A stretch of DNA of 64,000 nt from Dactylosporangium aurantiacum (lineage in GTDB: Bacteria; Actinomycetota; Actinomycetes; Mycobacteriales; Micromonosporaceae): NCBI RefSeq assembly GCF_000716715.1, contig NZ_JNYJ01000002.1:186001-250000 (forward strand), given 5' to 3'. Of this stretch, positions 33,357 through 41,748 are shown in pieces (position 1 is the stretch's first letter; every line of letters starts with the position of its first letter). The position numbers and the translations under genes were made by a program. Under the pieces are notes generated by a model that was given only the letters and a program-made list of their open reading frames with translations, was not told the DNA's origin and made no database searches.

Positions 33357-33842
33357 TCAGCGGGCGCCGGCCAGCTCCTCGGCCAGTTCCTTCTCGTCGC
33401 TGTCGGACAGCGAGGTCTTCAGGACGACGCCGTTGAACGGCCGCATGGCGTCGGCGAACCGGTCCTCGGTGATCTTCGAGGCCATGATCACCACCGCGGA
33501 GTGGCCGGGCGTGAGCAGGTGCTCCACGCGGTCGCGGAACTCGGCGTTGATACCCGACTTGTTCAGCTTGCCCATCAGCGCGCCGATCGCGCCGCCGAGC
33601 AGCGCCATGCCCGGGACGAAGAACAGCAGGCCGATCAGCAGGCCGAAGAGCGCGCCGCCGGCCGCGGACGCACCGACGGTCCGCTGCGGCGTGTCGACGT
33701 GCGTCTTGCCGTCGGCGTCGACGTGGACGACGGCGAGTCCGCGCAGCTCGACGATGAAATCCTGCTGCAGGCGCTGCACCTGCTCGTACGCCCGCCGGGC
33801 GTTGTCCGGGTCGTCATACCCGATCACGATCAGATCCGACAT
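33357..33842 (-). CDS. DUF1269-family membrane protein
   Basis: The ATG at 33842 has GGAG upstream and gives 161 residues. The N terminus (LIVIGYDDPDNARRAYEQV, LRGLAVVHVDADGKTHVDTP) is followed by a glycine-rich double membrane hairpin (GGALFGLLIGLLFFVPGMALLGGAIGALMG), read in parts, and an acidic C-terminal helix (SDSDEKELAEELAG). This matches DUF1269 proteins, which are widespread in actinobacteria and often near stress genes. The biochemical role is unknown. Confidence 0.8.
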   Translation of the reverse strand: MSDLIVIGYDDPDNARRAYEQVQRLQQDFIVELRGLAVVHVDADGKTHVDTPQRTVGASAAGGALFGLLIGLLFFVPGMALLGGAIGALMGKLNKSGINAEFRDRVEHLLTPGHSAVVIMASKITEDRFADAMRPFNGVVLKTSLSDSDEKELAEELAGAR

Positions 33843-34036
33843 GTGCTCGTGTCTCCGTCCGCTGTCCGAGGCTGTCAAGGGCTTCGCGAGCCGGTACCCA
33901 CGTCTGCCCGACTTACGACTCGAGCCCGGCGTCCGTGGCCGGGGCGCCTCGGACAGGGCGCGGGACCTGGCTGGGCGGGACGGGCGGCCGGACGGTTCGG
34001 CATCCGCCAGGGTGCTCCTTCGCCGACGCGGTCGGC

Positions 34037-35869
34037 TCAGCGGCCGCCGTAGAGGGCGTCGATGTCGGCCGCGTACCGCTCGGCGACGACGTTGCGTTTG
34101 ACCTTGAGGGTGGGGGTGAGCTCGCCGTCGGCCTCGGTGAGCTCGCGGGGCAGGATCCGGAAGGTCTTGACCTGTTCCGCCTTCGACACCGCCCGGTTGG
34201 CCTGCTTGAGCGCGGGCTGGATCTCGCTGCGCAGCTCGGGGCTGTGCCGCAGCTCGGCGAGTGACGCCCCGGGCCGGCCGTGGGCCGAGCGCCACCGGGT
34301 CCACGCCTGCGGGTCGATGGTGACCAGCGCGGCCACGTAGGGGCGGCCGTCGCCGACCAGCACGCACTGGCTGACCAGCGGGTGCGTCCGGATCGCCTCT
34401 TCGAGCGGGGCCGGGGTGAGGTTCTTGCCCGCCGCGGTCACGATGACCTCCTTGCGGCGGCCGGTGATCCGCAGGAAGCCGGCCCGGTCGAGGCTGCCGA
34501 GGTCGCCGGTACGCAGCCAGCCGTCGGCGGTGAACGTGGCGCGGGTGGCGTCCGGGTTGTTCCAGTAGCCCGGGAAGACCACGTCGCCGCGGGCCTGGAT
34601 CTCGCCGTCGTCGGCGATGCGGAGCTCCACCCCCGGCAGGGGGCGGCCGACGGTGCCGATGCGCTGCGCCGCCGGCGTGTTCACGGTCAGCGCCGGTGAG
34701 GTCTCGGTCAGCCCGTAGCCCTCCAGGACGGTGACGCCGGCGCCGCGGAAGAAGTGCCCCAGGTGCGTGCCCAGCGGCGCCCCGCCGACGATCGCCGTCC
34801 GGCACCGCCCGCCGAGCGCCGCCCGGAGCCTGCGGTACGCCACCAGGTCGCACACGGTGTGAGCCAGCCGCAGCAGCGCGCCTGGGCCGCGAGCGGTGTC
34901 CAGCGCGCGGCTGTAGCGCACGGCGACCCGCTCGGCGACGGTGAACAGCCAGCCGCGGCGGGCCTCGGCGGCCTGTTGCCGGGCCTGTGCGTGCAGCTTC
35001 TCGAACACCCGGGGCACGGCGAGGACGAACGTCGGCCGGTGCCTGTCCAACTGCTCCTGCACGCCGGCGATGTCGGCGGTGTGGACCATCGTCGCCCGCG
35101 CCTGCACCATCCCCACCTGGATCAGGCGGGCGAACGCGTGCGCGAGGGGCAGGAACAGCACGGTCGACGCCCCGGGGTGCAGCAGCTGCGGCAGGACGGC
35201 GAGCGCGCCGGCCGCGTCGCAGTAGAGGTTGTGGTGGGTCAGCGTGCAGCCCTTCGGCCGGCCGGTCGTGCCGCTGGTGTACACGATCGTCGCCAGGTCG
35301 GCGTCGCTCACCCGCTCGCGGCGCGCGTCGAGCTGGGCCTCGTCGAGGGTGCGGCCCCGGCCGGCCAGGGCGATCAGGTCCCCGGCGTCGATCTGCCAGG
35401 TCGTGCGCAGGGCCGGCAGGCGGTGCTGGAGGCCGGCGACGGTGGCGGCCTGGTCGCCGGTCTCCACGACGCAGCCCACGGCCTCGGAGTCGCCCAGGAT
35501 CCACTCGATCTGTTCCCGGCTGGAGGTGTCGTAGACCGGGACGGTCACCGCGCCGATCGTCCACAGCGCGTAGTCCACGAGGGTCCACTCGTACCTCGTG
35601 CGGCTGATCAACGCGACCCGGTCGCCGTGCTCGACACCGGCGGCGACGAACCCGCGGGCGACGGCGAGCACGTCGTCACGGAAGGTCGCGCAGCTCACCG
35701 GCAGCGCCCCGCCCCGGGGAGCGGGCGGCGCCGGCCAGGAGCGGGGATCCGGGTCGGGGCGCACGAACTGCACCGCGTCCGGGTCCTCCCGGGCGTTGTC
35801 CCACACGGCCTGCGCGAGTGCGGGCGCGCGCTCGCGGTTGACCACCGGCTCGACCGCCACGTACTGCAC
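34037..35869 (-). CDS. Long-chain acyl-CoA synthetase (FadD15-like AMP-dependent ligase)
   Basis: Activates fatty acids with ATP and CoA through an acyl-adenylate. The 610-residue reading from the GTG at 35869 matches the family length. Motifs: the P-loop-like YTSGTTGRPKGC, EGYGLTETSPA, GDVVFPGYWNNPDATRATF, WLRTGDLGSLD, GRRKEVIVTAAGKNLTP and a C-terminal Lys region TPTLKVKRNVV. The profile fits the long-chain acyl-CoA synthetase clade with the inserted helical region (RQQAAEARRGWLFTVAERV). It stands alone, so its role is probably general fatty acid activation or membrane lipid recycling. Confidence 0.9.
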   Translation of the reverse strand: MQYVAVEPVVNRERAPALAQAVWDNAREDPDAVQFVRPDPDPRSWPAPPAPRGGALPVSCATFRDDVLAVARGFVAAGVEHGDRVALISRTRYEWTLVDYALWTIGAVTVPVYDTSSREQIEWILGDSEAVGCVVETGDQAATVAGLQHRLPALRTTWQIDAGDLIALAGRGRTLDEAQLDARRERVSDADLATIVYTSGTTGRPKGCTLTHHNLYCDAAGALAVLPQLLHPGASTVLFLPLAHAFARLIQVGMVQARATMVHTADIAGVQEQLDRHRPTFVLAVPRVFEKLHAQARQQAAEARRGWLFTVAERVAVRYSRALDTARGPGALLRLAHTVCDLVAYRRLRAALGGRCRTAIVGGAPLGTHLGHFFRGAGVTVLEGYGLTETSPALTVNTPAAQRIGTVGRPLPGVELRIADDGEIQARGDVVFPGYWNNPDATRATFTADGWLRTGDLGSLDRAGFLRITGRRKEVIVTAAGKNLTPAPLEEAIRTHPLVSQCVLVGDGRPYVAALVTIDPQAWTRWRSAHGRPGASLAELRHSPELRSEIQPALKQANRAVSKAEQVKTFRILPRELTEADGELTPTLKVKRNVVAERYAADIDALYGGR

Positions 35870-36013
35870 GCCGCACCCCCACGCTGTCACCACACGGCCG
35901 GGATTCCCCCGGCACCGCCATGATGCCGCCGGCGGCGGCGCCGAACGCCGGCGTTGCCCGGGAATGCTCACCGTGGGTGAGACCGCGCCGCGCCCGCGGC
36001 GGGCGGGCCGGTC

Positions 36014-38014
36014 CTACCGCGCGCCGTCCCGGCCGGGGTCCGTGGTGGCCAGGACCACCACACCGCCGCCCGGCACCCGCACGGCGTCGTGGTGGGCGCC
36101 GGTCAGCAGGTCGGTGCCGGCGAGGTCGAGGCCGACCTCCTCGCCGGAGTGGTTGAGCAGGAACAGGTAGGCGGCGCCGTCGGGGGCGCTGCGGCGCACC
36201 ACTTCCAGGCCGGGTGGCGGGTCCGGCACCGGGGCGGTCACACCGGCCTCGGCGCACACCGTGGCCAGCAGCCGCTCCAGGTCCGGGTCGGCGAGGCGGG
36301 TCCCCACGTACCAGGCCCGCCCGTTGCGGGTCAGCGCGGGCGCCCCGGCCAGCGGCCCGTCGGCGTACCGGGCCAGGATCTCGGCGCCGGTCGTGCGGCC
36401 GCGTTCGGTCCACACCGTGCCGCGGGTCCCGTCGTCCAGCGCGACCGACTCGCCGGCCAGCAGCGGGAAGTACTCCTCGATCCGGACGCCGAGCAGGTCG
36501 CCGAACGCGCCGGGGTAGCCGCCGAGCCGCACCTGGTCGTGCTCGTCCACGATGCCGCTGTACGGGCCGACCAGCACGGTGCCGCCGCTCTGCGCGTAGG
36601 CGGCCAGGTTGGCGGCGTCCGCGTCGCTGATCAGGTAGAGGCTCGGGACGAAGACGGCCCGGTACCGGTCCAGCGGCGCGCCCGGGTGGGCGAGGTCGGC
36701 GGTGATCCCGCGCCGCAGCAGCGCGGCGTGCCAGCGCCTGATCTCGGCCTCGGGCACCATGTCGTCGCTGGGCTGGGCCGGGTGCGTCTCGGCCCAGAAG
36801 CTCTGGTAGTCGTGCAGCAGGGCGACCGGGGCGTCGACGCTCGAGCCCAGCACCGGGGCGAGCGCGGCCAGGTGGCCGCCGAGGGCGACCACGTCGCGCC
36901 ACACGGCCGAGTCGGTGCCGGCGTGCGGCAGCATCGCCGAGTGCCACTTCTCCGCGCCGGCCCGCGACGCGCGCCACTGGAAGTACATCGCGCCCTGGCT
37001 GCCCCGGGCCACGTGGGAGAGGCTGTTGCGCACCATCTCGCCGGGGCGCTTGGCGGCGTTGCGGGGCTGCCAGTTGACCGCGCTGGTGGAGTGCTCCATC
37101 AGCAGCCACTCCCCGCCCGCGAGGGAGCGGGTCAGGTCGGCGGCGTAGGCCAGGCCGAGGTGGTTGTCCGGCTCGGCGGCGGTCAGGTAGTGGTCGGTGG
37201 AGACGACGTCCGTCTGCGGCGCCCAGCGCCAGTAGTCCAGGCGGTCGAACATGCCGGCCATGAAGTTGGTCGTCACCGGGATCCGCGGGGTCAGCCGGTG
37301 CAGGATGTCGCGCTCGGCGGTGAACAGGGCCAGCAGCGCGTCGGAGGAGAACCGGCGGAAGTCCAGCTCCTGGGTGGGGTTGCCGAAGGTGGGGGTGGCC
37401 CGCGGCGGCTGCACCTGCGCCCAGTCGCTGTAGCGCTGCGACCAGAAGGCGGTGCCCCAGGCGGCGTTGAGCGCGTCGAGGTCCTTGTCGTAGCGGTCGG
37501 TCAGCCAGTCGCGGAAGGCCGCGGCGCTGGTGTCGCAGTAGCAGTGCGTCACATGGCAGCCGTACTCGTTGTTGACGTGCCACATGGCGAGGGCGGGGTG
37601 CTCGCGGTAGCGCTCGGCGAGCCGCTCCACCAGGCTCAGCGCGGCGGCGCGGTACCACGGCGAGCTCGGGCAGTACGCCTGCCGGCTGCCGAAGGAGAGC
37701 CGGCGGCCGTCCTGGTCGACCGGCAGCACCTCCGGGTGCGCCTGCGACAGCCACGGCGGCGGTGACGCGGTGGCGGTGGCGAGGTCGACCGCGATGCCGT
37801 GGTCACCGAGGAGGTCCAGCACCTCGTCCAGCCAGCCGAACTCGTAGCGCCCCTGGGACGGCTCCAGCCAGGCCCAGCTGAAGACCCCGACCGTCGCCAT
37901 CGTGACGCCGGCGTCGCGCATCAGCGCCACGTCCTCCCGCCACACGTCGGTCGGCCACTGCTCAGGGTTGTAGTCGGCGCCGAAGCAGAGGCGTCCGGTC
38001 CGCGGCGGATACAT
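36014..38014 (-). CDS. GH42 beta-galactosidase
   Basis: A 666-residue cytoplasmic enzyme without a signal peptide. It opens with FGADYNPEQWP, diagnostic of GH42. The acid/base Glu lies in MWHVNNEYGCHVTHCYC; the Cys residues there belong to the GH42 zinc cluster. The nucleophile Glu is probably that of WLLMEHSTSAVNWQ. The middle trimerisation domain (VALLHDYQSFWA, GGTVLVGPYSG) and C-terminal beta domain (YLFLLNHSGEEV) complete the family architecture. The gene is divergent from a sugar-binding protein operon that ends in an alpha-galactosidase, so together they process imported galactosides. Shared control from the 270-base divergent promoter region is likely. Confidence 0.9.
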   Translation of the reverse strand: MYPPRTGRLCFGADYNPEQWPTDVWREDVALMRDAGVTMATVGVFSWAWLEPSQGRYEFGWLDEVLDLLGDHGIAVDLATATASPPPWLSQAHPEVLPVDQDGRRLSFGSRQAYCPSSPWYRAAALSLVERLAERYREHPALAMWHVNNEYGCHVTHCYCDTSAAAFRDWLTDRYDKDLDALNAAWGTAFWSQRYSDWAQVQPPRATPTFGNPTQELDFRRFSSDALLALFTAERDILHRLTPRIPVTTNFMAGMFDRLDYWRWAPQTDVVSTDHYLTAAEPDNHLGLAYAADLTRSLAGGEWLLMEHSTSAVNWQPRNAAKRPGEMVRNSLSHVARGSQGAMYFQWRASRAGAEKWHSAMLPHAGTDSAVWRDVVALGGHLAALAPVLGSSVDAPVALLHDYQSFWAETHPAQPSDDMVPEAEIRRWHAALLRRGITADLAHPGAPLDRYRAVFVPSLYLISDADAANLAAYAQSGGTVLVGPYSGIVDEHDQVRLGGYPGAFGDLLGVRIEEYFPLLAGESVALDDGTRGTVWTERGRTTGAEILARYADGPLAGAPALTRNGRAWYVGTRLADPDLERLLATVCAEAGVTAPVPDPPPGLEVVRRSAPDGAAYLFLLNHSGEEVGLDLAGTDLLTGAHHDAVRVPGGGVVVLATTDPGRDGAR

Positions 38015-38141
38015 GGCGTCCAGGGTGCAGCGTTGATCGATCGCAAGTCAACAGAAGGCGACAGGCCGGACCTCGGCCACGCCGCCCGGCGGGCGGCGGG
38101 CGCCCGTAGGTCACATCAACGAAACATGATTGTGCGGTCTA

Positions 38142-38170
38142 TTGACAGCATTAGACCTGCGGCGTTGGAT
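38142..38170 (+). promoter_or_regulatory. Promoter of the galactoside ABC operon
   Basis: A consensus TTGACA (38142-38147), 17-base spacer and TTGGAT (38165-38170) lie ~115 bases before the binding protein start. The -10 is weak, as expected of a regulated promoter. Confidence 0.55.
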
Positions 38171-38180
38171 TGTGTCGCGT

Positions 38181-38215
38181 CGTGATCGTTTGCGTTGAAT
38201 CGCATATCGATCACG
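38181..38215. promoter_or_regulatory. Inverted-repeat operator candidate in the divergent galactoside promoter
   Basis: CGTGATCG (38181-38188) and CGATCACG (38208-38215) form a perfect inverted repeat, with an inner TGCG/CGCA pair. It lies just after the expected start of transcription. It is unlike the GGAANCGNTTCC boxes, so a different regulator is implied; none is encoded next to this operon. Confidence 0.55.
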
Positions 38216-38284
38216 ATCTGTCGCAGCAGCTCACACCCCACACCCACACCGCACACCCCACTCACCCGCACTGCAGGAGGACGT

Positions 38285-39574
38285 ATGGCCCACTTCTTGT
38301 CGAGGCGCACCGTGCTGCGGGGCTCCCTGCTCGGCGCCGGCGCACTGGCTGTCCCCGCGGCACTGGCCGGCTGTGGAGACAGCGACTCGAAGAGCGCGGA
38401 CGGCACCAACAAGTCCGTCACCTTCGGCTCGAACTACTCCGACGAGGTCCCCAAGAAGGCGTTCGCGGACACGCTGGCCAAGTTCGACTCCGAAAAAGGG
38501 TTCACGACAAAAGTCAACACAGTCGACCACAACTCCTTCCAGGAGAACATCACCCGGTACCTGCAGGGCAATCCGGACGACGCCTACAACTGGTTCGCCG
38601 GCTTCCGCATGCGGTACTTCGCGGCGCAGGGCCTGGCGCAGCCGATCGACGACGTGTGGGAGTCCATCGGCGCCAACTACAGCGACGCGTTCAAGAAGGC
38701 ATCCACCGGTGACGACGGCAAGATGTACTTCGTGCCGTTCTACAACTACCCGTGGGCGCTGTTCTACCGCAAGAGCGTCTGGCAGGCCAAGGGCTACCAG
38801 GTCCCCAAGACGATCGACGAGCTGCGGACGCTGGGCGCCAAGATGAAGTCCGACGGGCTCACCCCGATCGGGTTCGCCGACAAGGACGGCTGGCCCGCCA
38901 TGGGCACGTTCGACCAGCTCAACATGCGGCTCAACGGCTACGACTTCCACATCAACCTGATGGCGCACAAGGAGTCGTGGACCAGCCCGAAGGTCAAGGC
39001 GGTGTTCGACCTGTGGAAGGGCCTGCTGCCGCTGCACCAGGAGGGCGCCAACGGGCGCACCTGGCAGGAGGCCGCGCAGGACCTCGGCGCCAAGAAGTCG
39101 GGCATGTACCTGCTGGGCAGCTTCGTCGCCCAGCAGTTCAAGGGCGCGGACCTCGACGACCTGGACTTCTTCGGTTTCCCCGAGGTCGACTCCACCATCG
39201 GCACCGGGGCGGTGGAGGCCCCGATCGACGGCTTCATGATCTCCAAGAAGGCGAAGAACGCCGCGGGCGCGAAGGAGGTGCTCAAGTACCTCGGCACCGC
39301 CGAGGCGCAGAACACCTACCTCAAGAGCGACCCGAGCGACGTCGGCGCCAACTCGAAGACCGACAGCAGCGGGTACAACGCCCTGCAGAAGAAGGCCGCG
39401 ACGTTCATCGGGGAGGCCAAGCAGATCTCGCAGTTCCTCGACCGCGACGCCAACCCGACCTTCGCCTCGACCGTCATGATCCCGGCGCTGCAGAAGTTCA
39501 TCGGCGACCCCAACGACATCGACGGGCTGCTCAAGAGCATCGAGTCGCAGGCCAAGAGCATCTACACCGGCTGA
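38285..39574 (+). CDS. ABC sugar transporter substrate-binding lipoprotein
   Basis: The ATG at 38285 follows AGGAGG and gives 429 residues. The signal has twin arginines (LSRRTVLRG) and a lipobox LAGC, so it is a Tat-type lipoprotein attached to the outside of the membrane. The mature protein is an SBP_bac_1 sugar-binding protein (VTFGSNYSDEVPKKAFAD, FMISKKAKNAAGAKEVLKYLG and an aromatic-rich cleft, FYNYPWALFYRKSVWQ). It is the first gene of an operon with two permeases and an alpha-galactosidase, which suggests galacto-oligosaccharides such as raffinose or melibiose as ligands (inference). Confidence 0.85.
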   Translation: MAHFLSRRTVLRGSLLGAGALAVPAALAGCGDSDSKSADGTNKSVTFGSNYSDEVPKKAFADTLAKFDSEKGFTTKVNTVDHNSFQENITRYLQGNPDDAYNWFAGFRMRYFAAQGLAQPIDDVWESIGANYSDAFKKASTGDDGKMYFVPFYNYPWALFYRKSVWQAKGYQVPKTIDELRTLGAKMKSDGLTPIGFADKDGWPAMGTFDQLNMRLNGYDFHINLMAHKESWTSPKVKAVFDLWKGLLPLHQEGANGRTWQEAAQDLGAKKSGMYLLGSFVAQQFKGADLDDLDFFGFPEVDSTIGTGAVEAPIDGFMISKKAKNAAGAKEVLKYLGTAEAQNTYLKSDPSDVGANSKTDSSGYNALQKKAATFIGEAKQISQFLDRDANPTFASTVMIPALQKFIGDPNDIDGLLKSIESQAKSIYTG

Positions 39575-39620
39575 TCCACCACCGCCGGAACCTCCTGCCG
39601 GCCGATGACAAGGCGGTCCT

Positions 39621-40568
39621 GTGACGTCTTCACCCCTCACGGCCGAAGCGCCGGCCCCGCGGACCAGCAAGGTCCGCGGGCGCCGGCGCCGCCGTCTGAG
39701 CAAACTCACCCGCTGGGACGTCGCCGTGCTCTCGGTGCTCCTGGCCATCCCGGCCCTGCTGAGCCTCGCGCTGATCTGGGCCACCACGGCCGCGTCCATC
39801 GGCCTGTCGTTCACCAGCTACAACGGCGTGACCGACGTCGAATGGATCGGCACGCGCAACTACACGCAGATCGTCACGATCTACGAGCCGTTCTGGGGCG
39901 CGGTCCGCAACAACCTGCTGTGGCTGGCGGTCCTGGGCGTGATCGCGACGCCGCTGGGCCTGTTCTTCGCGTTCCTGCTGGACAAGCAGATCCGGTTCAC
40001 CCGGTTCTACCAGAGCGTCTTCTACATGCCGGTGGTGCTGTCCCTGGCGGTGGTGGGCTTCATCGCGCAACTGGTCTACTCGCGTGACCACGGCGCGCTC
40101 AACGTGCTGCTGGGCAACGCCGAGCACCCGACCGACTGGCTCGGCGACCCGAAGATCAACATCTGGGCGGTGCTGGTGGCGGCCGTCTGGCGGCACACCG
40201 GCTACGTGATGATCCTGTACCTGGCGGGGCTCAAGGCCGTCGACCCGGCGCTGAAGGAGGCGGCCGCGCTCGACGGGGCCAACGAGCGGCAGCTGTTCTT
40301 CCGGGTGGTCTTCCCGACCCTGCGCCCGATCAACATCATCGTCCTGGTCATCACCGTCATCGAGGCGCTGCGCGCCTTCGACATCGTCTACGCGATCAAC
40401 TCCGGCCGTAACGGTCTGGAGCTGCTGTCGGTGCTGGTGACCCAGAACATCGTGGGCGAGGCCAGCCGGATCGGCTTCGGCTCGGCGATCGCCGTCATCC
40501 TGCTGACCACGTCGATCGGCTTCGTGGTCGTCTACCTTTCGCAGATCATCCGGGAGGAACGGCAATGA
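39621..40568 (+). CDS. ABC sugar transporter permease (MalF/UgpA type)
   Basis: A 315-residue inner membrane protein with six helices and a basic N-terminal tail. The EAA loop that docks the ATPase reads EAAALDGANERQLFFRVVFPTLRP, in parts. It begins with a GTG 46 bases after the binding protein. Its TGA is inside ATGA, which also starts a 10-codon mini-ORF; two 30-codon mini-ORFs then lead to the second permease. No ATPase gene is linked, so the pump probably uses a shared MsiK-type ATPase encoded elsewhere, as is usual for actinobacterial sugar importers. Confidence 0.9.
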   Translation: MTSSPLTAEAPAPRTSKVRGRRRRRLSKLTRWDVAVLSVLLAIPALLSLALIWATTAASIGLSFTSYNGVTDVEWIGTRNYTQIVTIYEPFWGAVRNNLLWLAVLGVIATPLGLFFAFLLDKQIRFTRFYQSVFYMPVVLSLAVVGFIAQLVYSRDHGALNVLLGNAEHPTDWLGDPKINIWAVLVAAVWRHTGYVMILYLAGLKAVDPALKEAAALDGANERQLFFRVVFPTLRPINIIVLVITVIEALRAFDIVYAINSGRNGLELLSVLVTQNIVGEASRIGFGSAIAVILLTTSIGFVVVYLSQIIREERQ

Positions 40569-40597
40569 GCCAGCGAGTCCTGGGCGGGGCGGCATGA
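40565..40597 (+). CDS. Mini-ORF 1 of a coupled chain (10 residues)
   Basis: It opens in the ATGA that ends the first permease and closes in the ATGA that opens the next mini-ORF, encoding MSQRVLGGAA. It may only carry ribosomes across the gap. Confidence 0.3.
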   Translation: MSQRVLGGAA

Positions 40598-40686
40598 GCG
40601 GCCCGCAGCGCAGCGGAGGGCTGCGAATCGGCAATTCAGGGTGGAGCTCAGGCCGGCGCCGGAGCGTAGCGGAGGTGGCGGCATGA
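40594..40686 (+). CDS. Mini-ORF 2 of a coupled chain (30 residues)
   Basis: It encodes a 30-residue basic, Ser/Gly/Arg-rich peptide beginning MSGPQRSGGLRIG. Start and stop both sit in ATGA overlaps. Its whole length equals one 89-bp repeat unit, and AGCGGAGG before its end can act as the ribosome site for the next ORF. Whether a peptide accumulates is unknown. Confidence 0.35.
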   Translation: MSGPQRSGGLRIGNSGWSSGRRRSVAEVAA

Positions 40687-40771
40687 GCGGCCCGCAGCGC
40701 AGCGGAGGGCTGCGAATCGGCAACTCAGGGTGGAGCTCAGGCCGGCGCCGGAGCGTAGCGGAGGGGGTGGC
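40594..40771 (+). repeat. Tandem 89-bp direct repeat between the two permease genes
   Basis: Copy 1 is 40594-40682 and copy 2 is 40683-40771; they differ by a T/C change in the GGCAAYTCAGGG segment and at a few bases at the end. A third unit starts with the real permease start ATGAGC at 40772. Each unit ends GCGCCGGAGCGTAGCGGAGG plus a spacer, that is, with a ribosome site. Confidence 0.95.
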
Positions 40772-40775
40772 ATGA
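40683..40775 (+). CDS. Mini-ORF 3 of a coupled chain (30 residues)
   Basis: Nearly identical to mini-ORF 2, from the second repeat copy; it ends (A)EGVA and stops in the ATGA that starts the second permease. It keeps frame and length, although the last few codons differ. Confidence 0.35.
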   Translation: MSGPQRSGGLRIGNSGWSSGRRRSVAEGVA

Positions 40776-41701
40776 GCAGCGTCACGGCCGCCGCCCGCGC
40801 CGCCACACCGCCCGCCGCCGAGCCGGCCGCGCGGCGCAACCGGCGGCCACTGCGCCCGGCGCGGATCGTTCTCTACGTCTTCCTGACCGTGGTCGCGCTG
40901 GGCTGGCTGGCCCCGCTGCTGCTGGCGCTGTACGCGTCGCTGCGTCCGTACCAGGAGACCGCCCAGTACGGCTACTTCTCCTGGCCGCACAAGCTGTCGC
41001 TGGACTACTACCAGCAGGCGTGGAGCGGCGCGGAGATGCCGCGCTACTTCCGCAACACGTTCTTCATCGCGGTCCCGGCCGTGCTGCTGACGTTGTTCTT
41101 CGCCTCGTTCGTGGCGTTCGCGCTGGCCCGGTTCAAGATCCCCGGGCGCAAGACGATGCTGGTCGCGTTCACCGCCGGCAACCTGCTGCCGCCGCAGGTC
41201 ATGGTGACGCCGCTCTACACCGCGTACACCAAGATCCCGCTGCCGGAGTGGATGTCCAGCTCGTTGACGCTGTACGACTCGTACCTGGGTCTGATCGCGA
41301 TCCATGTGGCGTTCCAGACCGGGTTCTGCGTGTTCGTGCTGTACAACTACACGCAGACCATCCCGGTGGAGCTGACCGAGGCGGCCGTGGTCGACGGTGC
41401 CGGTGTGTGGCGGCAGTACTGGCAGATCACCATGCCGCTGCTGCGCCCGGCCCTCGGCGCGCTGGCGACCCTCGAGTTCACCTGGATCTACAACGACTTC
41501 CTGTGGGCGCTGGTGCTGATGAGCAGCGGCGACAAGCTGCCGGTCACCAGCGCGCTCAACAATCTGCGCGGTCAGTTCTTCACCGACTACAACCTCCTGG
41601 CGGCGGGCTCCGTCCTGGTGGCGCTGCCCACGCTGATCGTCTTCTTCGCCCTGCAGAAGCAGTTCATCTCCGGACTGACGCTGGGTGCCAACAAGGGATG
41701 A
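40772..41701 (+). CDS. ABC sugar transporter permease (MalG/UgpE type)
   Basis: The ATG at 40772 with GGAGGGGG upstream gives 309 residues; longer open frame upstream is repeat DNA. Six helices follow a ~40-residue Ala/Arg-rich tail. The EAA loop reads EAAVVDGAGVWRQYWQITMP. It partners the MalF-type permease. Its start overlaps the stop of the last repeat-derived mini-ORF, so translation is probably coupled back through three mini-ORFs to the first permease. The alpha-galactosidase gene follows after 47 bases. Confidence 0.9.
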   Translation: MSSVTAAARAATPPAAEPAARRNRRPLRPARIVLYVFLTVVALGWLAPLLLALYASLRPYQETAQYGYFSWPHKLSLDYYQQAWSGAEMPRYFRNTFFIAVPAVLLTLFFASFVAFALARFKIPGRKTMLVAFTAGNLLPPQVMVTPLYTAYTKIPLPEWMSSSLTLYDSYLGLIAIHVAFQTGFCVFVLYNYTQTIPVELTEAAVVDGAGVWRQYWQITMPLLRPALGALATLEFTWIYNDFLWALVLMSSGDKLPVTSALNNLRGQFFTDYNLLAAGSVLVALPTLIVFFALQKQFISGLTLGANKG

Positions 41702-41748
41702 CGCCGGTCCGGTCCGGCCCGACACGACACGACGTCGAAGGAGCGCAC

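Noticed and set aside
38015..41748. A hidden ATPase gene for the sugar transporter
   Set aside because: All frames in the operon were considered; no Walker A or ABC signature occurs. The gaps are filled by the promoter and the 89-bp repeats.
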